Below are positions 8,607 through 16,500 of a stretch of DNA of 18,524 nt, one piece after another (within the stretch, counting starts at the first letter, position 1; every line of letters starts with the position of its first letter). The stretch covers positions 1 through 18,524 of the forward strand of contig NZ_DXUU01000051.1 of the NCBI RefSeq assembly GCF_019417665.1. Reading direction: 5' to 3'. Made by a program: the position numbers and the translations under genes. The DNA is from Ruminococcus sp. (GTDB lineage Bacteria; Bacillota; Clostridia; Oscillospirales; Ruminococcaceae). The notes under the pieces are model-generated. The model was given only the letters and a program-made list of their open reading frames with translations, was not told the origin of the DNA and made no database searches.

Positions 8607-8635
8607 TTGACAAAACGAGAAAAACATATTATAAT
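8607..8635 (+). promoter_or_regulatory. Perfect-consensus sigma-A promoter of the carboxypeptidase pair
   Basis: TTGACA (8607-8612), a 17-base spacer and TATAAT (8630-8635) match the consensus exactly. Transcription should start near 8642. The longest open frame of the next gene begins on the TTG of this -35 box, so that start cannot be real. Confidence 0.85.
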
Positions 8636-8726
8636 TGTAGAGGGTTGTCTGCAAATGAAATGGTTTTTCTGCATCATCAGCCCTGGGGATGAAAGAACTA
8701 CGAATAAATCAAATACGAGGTGCAGC

Positions 8727-9851
8727 ATGGAAATTCACAAAAAAGGAAACAACTCACGGCTTTGGATCAACACCATCATCGGCGTTTTATGCGGTGTGAT
8801 CGTTATTGTTTTTCTTATTGTTCTGTTGACGCAGACAGGAAAACCAAAAGTAAAACAACTGCCTGCCGCTGCAAATGCACAGGCAGCAACAGATATTACA
8901 GCACTGACAGAACCTGCAACAGAAGCGCCTACTGAGCCGCCGGCATTGCTGACTTATCCAGAAAAAGCTGCCAATCTAACCGAACTGACAGCGGCAAACA
9001 TCTCCAGCGAATGTGCTATCCTGTTGGATGTGACCGACAATGAGATCATGGCACAGCGTGATGCTAATACACGAATCTATCCGGCGTCCATGACCAAAAT
9101 CATGACACTTCTGGTGGCAGCAGAACATATTGAAAATATGGATGACACTTTCACTATGACATACGATATTATTGCACCACTCATTGCAGCCGATGCTTCC
9201 CGTGCCGGCTTTGAAGAAGGAGAAACTATCACTATTACAGATCTGCTCTATGGTATTGCCCTGCCGTCCGGCGCAGATGCTACAACTGCAATCGCCATCT
9301 ATCTCTGCGGCTCAGAAGAAGCATTTGTCGAATGGATGAATGAAAAAGTAGAGGAACTGGGACTGGAAAGCACCCACTTCACCAATGCCAGTGGACTCCA
9401 TGACACAGACCATTACAGCACGCCCGAGGATATCGCCCTGCTCATGTCCTATGTGATGCAAAATGATATCTGCCGGGAGATCCTGAGCACCTATCAGTAT
9501 ACCACTTCTGTGACGGAACAACACCCTGAGGGAATTCTTCTGGAAAGTACTATGTTCAGCCGGATGTACGGCAACGAAGTCACCAATATCACCATTGAAG
9601 CCGGAAAAACCGGATACACAGATGAAGCCGGGCATTGTCTGGTCAGCTACGCCACCGATGCAGATGGGAAAAGCTATGTGGCAGTTACTGCCAAAGGGCC
9701 TACCTACTGGCGTTCCGTCTTTGACACTTTTGCAATCTACGGGTTGATTCATGATGGTTATCCCATGCCCACAGATCTGGACACGAATGTAACCGATGAA
9801 AACGGCAATATTATCGTTTCCGATGAAACAACTACCGAAGAAGTCTATTGA
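8727..9851 (+). CDS. D-alanyl-D-alanine carboxypeptidase, S11 family (DacF/PBP5-like), membrane-anchored
   Basis: Serine peptidase that trims the terminal D-Ala from peptidoglycan stem peptides at the outer face of the membrane. The 374-residue protein has an amino-terminal membrane anchor (about 13-35), a Thr/Ala/Pro/Glu linker (about 45-75) and a penicillin-binding domain. The active-site motifs are SMTK (121-124, nucleophile Ser121 and Lys124) and KTG (294-296). The third motif reads SGA (181-183) where SxN is usual. The beta-rich carboxy-terminal domain of PBP5 appears absent, so anchoring is at the amino end. The ATG at 8727 is preferred: GAGG lies 6 bases upstream and it sits just before the anchor. 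The in-frame ATG at 8655 is possible but gives an untypical extension. It is co-transcribed with the next gene 44 bases downstream. Confidence 0.88.
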   Translation: MEIHKKGNNSRLWINTIIGVLCGVIVIVFLIVLLTQTGKPKVKQLPAAANAQAATDITALTEPATEAPTEPPALLTYPEKAANLTELTAANISSECAILLDVTDNEIMAQRDANTRIYPASMTKIMTLLVAAEHIENMDDTFTMTYDIIAPLIAADASRAGFEEGETITITDLLYGIALPSGADATTAIAIYLCGSEEAFVEWMNEKVEELGLESTHFTNASGLHDTDHYSTPEDIALLMSYVMQNDICREILSTYQYTTSVTEQHPEGILLESTMFSRMYGNEVTNITIEAGKTGYTDEAGHCLVSYATDADGKSYVAVTAKGPTYWRSVFDTFAIYGLIHDGYPMPTDLDTNVTDENGNIIVSDETTTEEVY

Positions 9852-9895
9852 TTGATAGGATATCTAAATCATAGGAAAGGAGGCTGGTTTCTATT

Positions 9896-10894
9896 ATGGG
9901 AAAACGAAAGCGACGGCATCTCAGTTCCGCTGGTTTTATTCTTGCATTGATCTTGCTGATCGCAGGCATTTATGGCGCAGATGCCATATACCGCCTGTTT
10001 TTCCAGACAAAAACGGAAAATATCGTCGGAACCGGCGGATTTTCTCTGACGGGTTCCGACGACAGTAACACATCACCGGACACACCCAACGAAACCGACA
10101 GCACTGAAGAAACGGTTTCTCCCGATGTAACTGTGCTCCAACTCACTGCTGCTGACCAAGCAAATGGCGCTTTGGTCTTAGTCGATCAAGCACATCCTTA
10201 TACCGGCAACCAGAATTGGAGTGATTTTTCTGCAATTTCTGACGAAAATGTAAAACCCCGTGATACTTCCCTGTCCATACAGGCAGAAATCCAGCAGTCT
10301 TTATGTAATCTCTTTGATGCCTACGCTGCATCCAACGGCTACGCCAATCTCCAGGTCTACAGTACCTTGGATTCTACTCTGGACGCTTCATCTATCTATA
10401 CCAATGTTCTGCCTGACCGCAGCTGCGGATATAGTTTTGACATTGGTCTCATCACCAGCACAGGCGAAGTAGTGCCGTATATCAAAAAGCGAAACGAATG
10501 GATGGTCACAAACTCCTGGGAATACGGCTTTATTCTCCGCTATCCGGAAAATAAGACAGAAGTGACTGGCATTAGCTATGCACCACATCACTTTCGCTAT
10601 GTGGGAGATGTACATGCGGCAATTATGCACGAAAATAACTTCTGCCTGGAAGAATACCTTAATTATCTCCAGAATTACACCATGGAATCCGGTGGTCTTT
10701 CCTATACCGATGCCAGCCAATCCTATATCATCTATTATGTGCCTGCGGATCTCAGTGGAACCACAACTGTACAACTACCCAAGGACGTTTCTTACAGCGT
10801 TTCCGGCGACAACCGGGGCGGTTATATTATCACCACTACTTCTGGCGATGAAAACATGCAAAATGATTTCGCCGACACAACAAATTTAGAATAA
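9896..10894 (+). CDS. VanY-like (M15B) carboxypeptidase-family protein with a degenerate active site
   Basis: A 332-residue protein with an amino-terminal membrane anchor (about 12-34), a Ser/Thr/Asp/Glu-rich linker (about 50-78) and a VanY-type domain (about 85-260), then a beta-rich tail. Family resemblance is clear in WEYGFILRYP (208-217) and in YAPHHFRYVGDVHAA (228-242). The zinc and catalytic residues are altered. The first motif, normally SxHxxGxAxD, reads RSCGYSFD (175-182), keeping Asp182 but lacking the His. The ExxH motif reads APHH, so Glu is replaced by Ala229 while His232 remains. It probably binds wall peptides without cleaving them, or has another role. GAAAGGAGG (9875-9883) precedes the ATG at a slightly long spacing. 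Second gene of a two-gene unit with the S11 carboxypeptidase. Confidence 0.78.
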   Translation: MGKRKRRHLSSAGFILALILLIAGIYGADAIYRLFFQTKTENIVGTGGFSLTGSDDSNTSPDTPNETDSTEETVSPDVTVLQLTAADQANGALVLVDQAHPYTGNQNWSDFSAISDENVKPRDTSLSIQAEIQQSLCNLFDAYAASNGYANLQVYSTLDSTLDASSIYTNVLPDRSCGYSFDIGLITSTGEVVPYIKKRNEWMVTNSWEYGFILRYPENKTEVTGISYAPHHFRYVGDVHAAIMHENNFCLEEYLNYLQNYTMESGGLSYTDASQSYIIYYVPADLSGTTTVQLPKDVSYSVSGDNRGGYIITTTSGDENMQNDFADTTNLE

Positions 10895-10920
10895 TCACAG
10901 TCAAATCTATTCTGCTATAA

Positions 10921-10991
10921 AGCAAGAAGAACTGTTGCAAGAGAAACATATCACGATTTTATCGTCTCACCTTGCAGCAGTTCTTTTTGCT
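10921..10991 (+). terminator. Long hairpin terminating the carboxypeptidase pair
   Basis: Two 21-base arms (10921-10941 and 10971-10991) pair fully in plus-strand RNA if two G-U wobbles are allowed. On the minus strand those positions would be mismatches, so the hairpin is built for the plus transcript. An inner hairpin (ACGAT 10953-10957, ATCGT 10961-10965) sits in the loop. The descending arm and its flank are T-rich. It lies 26 bases past the VanY-like stop. Confidence 0.7.
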
Positions 10992-11048
10992 TGTCTATTT
11001 CTCCTAAATTGATACAAATCCCTAAAACGAGATTCGTATTGCTGCCCA

Positions 11049-11092
11049 AAAACAAACACGGCACTGCCCGAAGGCAATGCCGTGTTTGTTTT
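11049..11092 (-). terminator. Rho-independent terminator of the dockerin LRR gene, UUCG tetraloop
   Basis: Twenty-base arms (11049-11068 and 11073-11092) enclose a four-base loop. On the minus strand the loop is UUCG closed by C-G, the very stable tetraloop, and the only imperfect position is a U-G wobble. It is followed by a T-rich tract. It lies 34 bases past the stop of the LRR-dockerin gene. Confidence 0.85.
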
Positions 11093-11126
11093 AGAAGAAA
11101 TCAAATGAGTATCAAGAAAGCAAAAA

Positions 11127-12947
11127 TTAGTCTGTAGACGGTAGAGTCTTGATAATGGATACCAGGAACTTCAGCAGTACAATAGAATCATCTGTCCCCA
11201 TTTCACCGTCTGCGTTGCAATCTGCATTGCGCTGTGCAGCTTCACTCAGCTTTACAGAACCTGCCGCTGCCTTATTGAGAAGAACCGAGTCGACCACATC
11301 GATCCGTCCATCCAGATTTACATCACCATAAACTACACTTCTGTTTTCTGTACTATCAGATGTTGTAGTTGTTTCTGTAGTAGTACCTTCAGAACCATCT
11401 GTTGTTTGGCTGCCGTCTGTCGTAACCGGTGGTTCTGTTGTGGTATCTGTCGTTGTTTCAGCATTCAATGCAGTAAACGGAATCTCGTTGGCATCTGCAT
11501 AATCCTGAGCTGCTGTACCAGTGTAACCAGTAATGGTGATTACATCGTTTTTCACGAGCGTATCATCTACTGCATCATATCCGAATGCGCCAGTATCGAT
11601 CAGATAAACACTTTTCGGGATCGTAATGCCTTCCAGAGCATCACAGCTGACAAAAGCATTCTTACCAATTGTCTCCAGCGTCTCCGGCAGTGTCACATCA
11701 TTCAAAGAAGTACAGCCTGCAAATACATATTGTCCCAGATTAGTAATAGTATCCGGAATCTGAATGGATTCCAAAGCATCACAGCGATAGAACATATAGT
11801 TGTCCAGCTTCGACAAGCCGGAACCAATGGTGATATCTGTCAAAGCAGTATCATCATAGAACACCCATTTTCCGATCGTTGTCACGGAATCGCTGATCGT
11901 CAAAGAAGCAGCACCTGTGCATTCTGCAAATGCACTTTCACCGATAGTTGTGACTGTGTCAGGAATCGTAATATCCGTCAGGGATGTACAACCATAAAAA
12001 GAAGAATTACCGATCTTGGTAACATTCGAACCATAATTCACCTCAGACAGACCTGTGCAGCGATAGAACACGCTGTCACTGATGCTGGTCAGGCTATCCG
12101 GCAGGGTAATGCTCGTCAAAGAAGAACATCCATAAAATGCAATATCCGCCAGTTCTGTCAATGTCTCTGGCAGGGTAACGGACTGCAGCTGTGTGCAGTA
12201 TGCAAATACACCAGATTTAATGGAAGTGATATTTTCCGGGATCTCAACGCTTTCCAGTCCACAATAAGAAAATGTATCCTTACGGATGGAAGTGATGCCC
12301 GCCGGGAGTCGAACGGATTTCAGATTCTGGCAATGACTGAACGCAGCACTTGCAATGCTGTTGACGCTGTCCGGCAGATCAATTGCTGTCAGACCAGAAT
12401 AGCTAAATCCATTGGCAAGAATTCGTGTCAAAGAAGATTCTGGGAATTGGATATCTGTCAAATTGGTGCAGCCATAAAATGCGTTTGCACCAACTGCTGC
12501 TACGCCTTCCTCCATTACAACTGTTGTCAGATTACTGCAATTGGAGAACATCGTAGTACCAATGGAAGTCAGTGCACCAGGAATCGTAACAGATTCCAGA
12601 GAAGTACAGTATGCAAATACATCATCCCCTACAAAGTAAAGGCTTGCCGGCAGCTTTACAGATACCAGAGAGGAGCACATGCAGAATGCACTGGCATTAA
12701 TCGAAGAAACGCTGTCCGGAATGACAACCTCTGTCAGTCCGGTGCAGGCACAGAATGCGCTGGCACCAATTCCCACCAAAGAATCCGGCAGCGTCACAGA
12801 AGTAATCTCCTGGTTGCCGTAAAATGCCTCCGCTGCAATGAATGTAACCGGATATTCTGTCGTATCACCGTCTTCATCCGTCTCGACAATGGTATCAGGG
12901 ATCACAACATCTGTTACGCCCTCTGCGCAGCCAGTAATGTGCGCTTT
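11127..12947 (-). CDS. BspA-type leucine-rich repeat protein with carboxy-terminal type I dockerin (main part of a frameshifted gene)
   Basis: Main body of a secreted, probably cellulosome-attached LRR protein. Reading downstream from the frameshift it begins KAHITGCAEGVTDVVIPDTI, a typical entry into BspA repeats. About 18 repeats of 22-23 residues follow (pattern LTxITIPDSVTxIGxxAFxxCTx, LRR_5 type), then a cap ending YTGTAAQDYADANEI, a Thr/Ser/Glu linker of about 40 residues, and a dockerin. The dockerin has GDVNLDGRIDVVDSVLLNK and ADCNADGEMGTDDSIVLLK as its two calcium-binding repeats and closely resembles that of the GH48 enzyme. A GTG at 12905 could serve as a start, but no good ribosome binding site or signal peptide precedes it, so this frame is better read as the continuation of the signal-peptide fragment upstream. 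BspA-type repeats usually mediate binding to surfaces or proteins. The ligand here is unknown. Confidence 0.85.
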   Translation of the reverse strand, partial: KAHITGCAEGVTDVVIPDTIVETDEDGDTTEYPVTFIAAEAFYGNQEITSVTLPDSLVGIGASAFCACTGLTEVVIPDSVSSINASAFCMCSSLVSVKLPASLYFVGDDVFAYCTSLESVTIPGALTSIGTTMFSNCSNLTTVVMEEGVAAVGANAFYGCTNLTDIQFPESSLTRILANGFSYSGLTAIDLPDSVNSIASAAFSHCQNLKSVRLPAGITSIRKDTFSYCGLESVEIPENITSIKSGVFAYCTQLQSVTLPETLTELADIAFYGCSSLTSITLPDSLTSISDSVFYRCTGLSEVNYGSNVTKIGNSSFYGCTSLTDITIPDTVTTIGESAFAECTGAASLTISDSVTTIGKWVFYDDTALTDITIGSGLSKLDNYMFYRCDALESIQIPDTITNLGQYVFAGCTSLNDVTLPETLETIGKNAFVSCDALEGITIPKSVYLIDTGAFGYDAVDDTLVKNDVITITGYTGTAAQDYADANEIPFTALNAETTTDTTTEPPVTTDGSQTTDGSEGTTTETTTTSDSTENRSVVYGDVNLDGRIDVVDSVLLNKAAAGSVKLSEAAQRNADCNADGEMGTDDSIVLLKFLVSIIKTLPSTD

Positions 12948-13204
12948 TCAGCCCGCACAAGTGCTTCATTTGCTGCACCATCTATAATGGGCATTTCTGC
13001 CTGAGGCGCAGCCGATGCAATGGTAGCATCGACCTGTGCATCTACGACATCCTCTGGCATCGGCTCGTCTAACACCGGCATTTCCAAAGTCATTTCCGCA
13101 TCAATTTCAGCAATTGGTGCTGCATAAGCAGTACCAATACAACCGGGGATCAGCATTGCGGTAGCAGTCAGCCCGGCAATCGTTTTTTTCCATGTTTGTT
13201 TCAT
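12914..13204 (-). CDS. Signal-peptide fragment of the frameshifted LRR-dockerin gene
   Basis: A 96-residue open frame starting at the ATG at 13204, with AAAGGGG (13212-13218) 7 bases upstream. It opens with a Sec signal (MKQTWKKTIAGLTATAM, then LIPGCIGTAYA|AP), which could be cut by signal peptidase I after AYA; LIPGC also resembles a weak lipobox. An acidic, Pro/Ala-rich spacer follows. The last codons in frame (LLAAQRA, then TAA) do not resemble the family. The -1 frame from about 12946 reads AHITGCAEGVTD instead, joining the LRR body. The rejoined gene (11127-13204) would encode about 692 residues. Confidence 0.75.
   Translation of the reverse strand: MKQTWKKTIAGLTATAMLIPGCIGTAYAAPIAEIDAEMTLEMPVLDEPMPEDVVDAQVDATIASAAPQAEMPIIDGAANEALVRAEKRTLLAAQRA
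12938..12954 (-). other. Probable -1 frameshift site in the LRR-dockerin gene
   Basis: On the minus strand GCT GAA AAG CGC ends the first frame's plausible sequence. One extra A in the four-A run would give GCT GAA AAA GCG CAC ATT ACT, that is AEKAHIT, and restore a continuous protein. The run is a homopolymer, so a sequencing error, a true mutation or slippage are all possible. A short GCGCA/TGCGC stem can form just after it, but the heptamer is not a classic programmed slippery site. Confidence 0.7.
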
Positions 13205-13248
13205 AAGATAACCCCTTTCAGTGAATGGAAGCACATGATATTTCTTAC

Positions 13249-13277
13249 ATTATAATCTATTTTATTCGTCTTGTCAA
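13249..13277 (-). promoter_or_regulatory. Perfect-consensus sigma-A promoter of the LRR-dockerin gene
   Basis: On the minus strand TTGACA (13277-13272), a 17-base spacer and TATAAT (13254-13249) match the consensus exactly. Transcription should begin near 13242, leaving a leader of about 38 nt. An intact promoter argues that the gene is, or until recently was, expressed. Confidence 0.85.
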
Positions 13278-13398
13278 GACCTTTTTGTAAAAAATGACGG
13301 CAGCTGCAAAAAAGACGGAATTTCAGAAAATATTACCGAAAAGACAGTAAAAATTCACGGGGATAATTAAAAAATGGAAAATAACTGGAAATTTAAAA

Positions 13399-13427
13399 TT
13401 GACTTTTCTGATAGGAAGTAGTATAAT
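13399..13427 (+). promoter_or_regulatory. Sigma-A promoter of the giant LRR gene
   Basis: TTGACT (13399-13404, 5 of 6), a 17-base spacer and TATAAT (13422-13427) precede the gene. The start point would be near 13434, with a leader of about 99 nt. A small inverted repeat ATGAT-GT-ATCAT (13429-13440) covers the predicted start point and could be an operator, but it is short. The 121 bases between this -35 box and the divergent one are AT-rich and show nothing else. Confidence 0.75.
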
Positions 13428-13532
13428 TATGATGTATCATTCTTTTTAAAATTGCTGAACTTTTCCGAAAAATGCAGGAGTATAGAGGCTGCCTGTAAAA
13501 CTGTGGGAAAGTACAATAAAAAGGAGTCCATT

Positions 13533-16500
13533 ATGAAAAAGCAAAGACATCTTTTGCAGCGTATGATAAGTACGGTTCTGGCATCACTGCTGGCAGTGAG
13601 CGCTATGCCTGCTTCCGCATTGGAAGGAACAAATCCCGGTATTGCCATTGACGAAAACAATTTTCCAGACGATAATTTTCGGGCATATATTGCGGAAAAT
13701 ATTGACGGAAAAGACAATAGTACAAAAGACCAATTTTTATCAAATGCAGAAATCAAATCGGTCACCGAATTAAATATACAGAATCAAAATATTTCTGATT
13801 TGACAGGCCTTTCTAACTTTACCGCAATCACTACGCTAAATTGCTCTTATAACCCATTGGGAACGCTGGACGTATCAGAATTACAGCAACTGATGTTTCT
13901 CATATGCTCCAACAATCAACTGGAAACTCTGGATATATCCGAACTTTCTTCGCTAATGACCCTCATGTGTGACGACAACGAAACCCTCACAAGTCTGACT
14001 CTGCCCCACTTGTCTTCTTCTATGATGATCCTGAGCTGCGAAAACTGTGGATTGACTGCATTGGACGTGTCTGACCAGACCTTTCTGAGCAATCTAAACT
14101 GCTCCGGCAACCAACTGGTATCTCTGGATGTCACAGGTCTGTCTGCCTTAAAAACGCTGACCTGCAATGATAACCAACGCACCATTGTTCCCACGTCCAC
14201 AAGCAGCGGACTGTTCACCTACGACCTGACACAGATCCCTGAGCTGGATGCCAGCCGCATCGATCAGACGACCCTAACAAATGGTGTCATTCTGAACGAC
14301 GAATCTGATACATTGTATATTTTGGACGCTGGTTCTCCAGTAACCTATTCCTATCAAATCGACACAGCAGATCCTCTCAAGCTAGCACAATTTACTCTGG
14401 CGCTGGATACATCAAAATATCTGGAGATCAATGAGGCCAATTTTCCGGATACAGCTTTACGCAGCGCTGTTTCAGAGTACGATACCGATGAAAACGGCTA
14501 CTTTTCTTTGGAAGAGATCAAAGCAATCACAACGCTTTCACTAAATAATCTGGGAATCCGTGATATGACAGGAATCGCAAACTTCACCTCTCTGGAAACG
14601 TTAGATTGCAGCGGCAATCAGCTGTCAACTCTGGACCTTTCCGACATGGGCTACCTGCACACACTGATCTGTGACAATAACAGCATGACTTCTCTGACGC
14701 TGCCCCAGGTCTCATCCCTGGAATACCTGAGCTGCCAGAGCAATCTTCTGACTTCCCTGGATCTTTCAAAACAAACATCGCTGACGCTTTTATACTGCGG
14801 CAGCAACCAGCTGACCTGCCTGGACACTACAAACACGCTTCTCTCCGATGGCAGCTTGTTGGCAGAAGACAATATGGCAGAAATCTGGGTAGATATCAAT
14901 GGAACATTTGAGCTGAGTTCCCTGCCTGAAGAATTTGACGTGAACCGAATCGTACCCGGCAGCCTGCAAAATGCTGTGATCTCAGGCACACAGCTGATCG
15001 TGCAGAACGATAGCAACGTCACATACGATTATTATGTCAATGAAGCACAAACGCTTCAAGTGACGTTTTGTCTCTTGCCCTCAGAACAGGAACTAGCGAT
15101 CAATGCAGAAAATTTCCCAGACGATGTTTTTCGGCAGGAAGTCACCGTATATGATACAGACAATAACGGCTATTTCAGCAAACAGGAACTTCAAGCAGTG
15201 ACCAGCCTGTCGCTTTCCTCCAAAAGTATCTGGGATCTCACAGGAATCTGCTATTTTACCGAACTGACGGAGCTTAACTGTGCCTACAACAATCTGACAA
15301 AATTGGATCTGACCGGGCTGACAAAATTGGAAACACTGGATTGCTCATGGAATGCACTGAAAATACTGACACTGACAGATTTAACTACTCTGGAAAGCCT
15401 CAACTGCAATTCTAATAATTTGACCGAGCTGGATACCCCTGCTCTCCCTGCTCTCCAGGAACTCCAGTGCAGCCAGAATCATCTGACTGTGTTGGATCTG
15501 ACCACTGCTACAGAACTGACACGGCTGATCTGTACTATGAATTCCTTGGAAACGCTGAAACTCACGAGACTTTCTAGTCTGAGAGAAGTGAATTGCTCCC
15601 AAAACAAGCTAACAGCACTGGATGTAACCTCCCAGCCTGCACTGGAACGGCTTGTCTGTGCAAGCAACCAGCTAACTGTTCTGGATGTGTCACAAAATCC
15701 TTTGCTAGAATACTTACAGTGTGCTACCAATCAGCTGACCGCTTTGGATCTTTCTGCGCAGATAAACCTGACAACACTATATTGCTCAAACAATCAGCTG
15801 ACCTCTCTGAACCTGGATGAGAGTCACGCCGGTATGATGATCTCAGCAAAATCAAATAAATACACGTTTGTGACAGACTCCTTGAACCGCATCCGCTTTT
15901 CAGATCTGCCTGGGCAATTTGATGTCAATCGTGTCGTAGAAGGCAGCTGGACAAATGCAGTTGTTGATCATCAGAGTTTGTATGCCATTGATCCTGGTAA
16001 TGTCACTTATTCCTATCTGACAATTGCCGGCGACCCGGAAAGTGCTGTTACTTTCACATTGGTACCACAGAGTTCGTCAGACGAAGTGGAAATCCCCATT
16101 GACGAAGCCCACTTTCCGGATGCCGTATTCCGTGCCTACGTGCAAGAAAAGTATGATATAGAGAACGATTGGTTCTTCTCCCGGACGGAATTATTGAGTG
16201 TAGATACTATTGAAGTAGCTGGCATGGGCATTTCTGACCTGACGGGCATTGAATACTTTACTGCACTGGAACAACTGGATTGCTCCTCCAATCAGCTGAC
16301 CCACCTATCTGTTATAAATCTAACCAACCTACAGGAAGTGAACTGCTCTGAGAACACATTGCAGCAGTTGTATCTCCCTGCATCGAACAATCTTCAGAAA
16401 CTGTTCTGTTCCTACAATAATCTGACTTCTCTGGATGTGTCCGGACTGCCTTCCCTGACCTATCTTTCCTGCGAAGCCAATCAGCTGGAAGAATTGAACG

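Noticed and set aside
8607..8726. Upstream extension of the carboxypeptidase gene from the TTG at 8607
   Set aside because: The TTG is part of the -35 box of a perfect promoter, so it would not be transcribed; the ATG at 8727 precedes the membrane anchor.
11406..13004. Long plus-strand open frame opposite the LRR-dockerin gene
   Set aside because: Its apparent repeats mirror the BspA repeats on the other strand, and it has no start signals.
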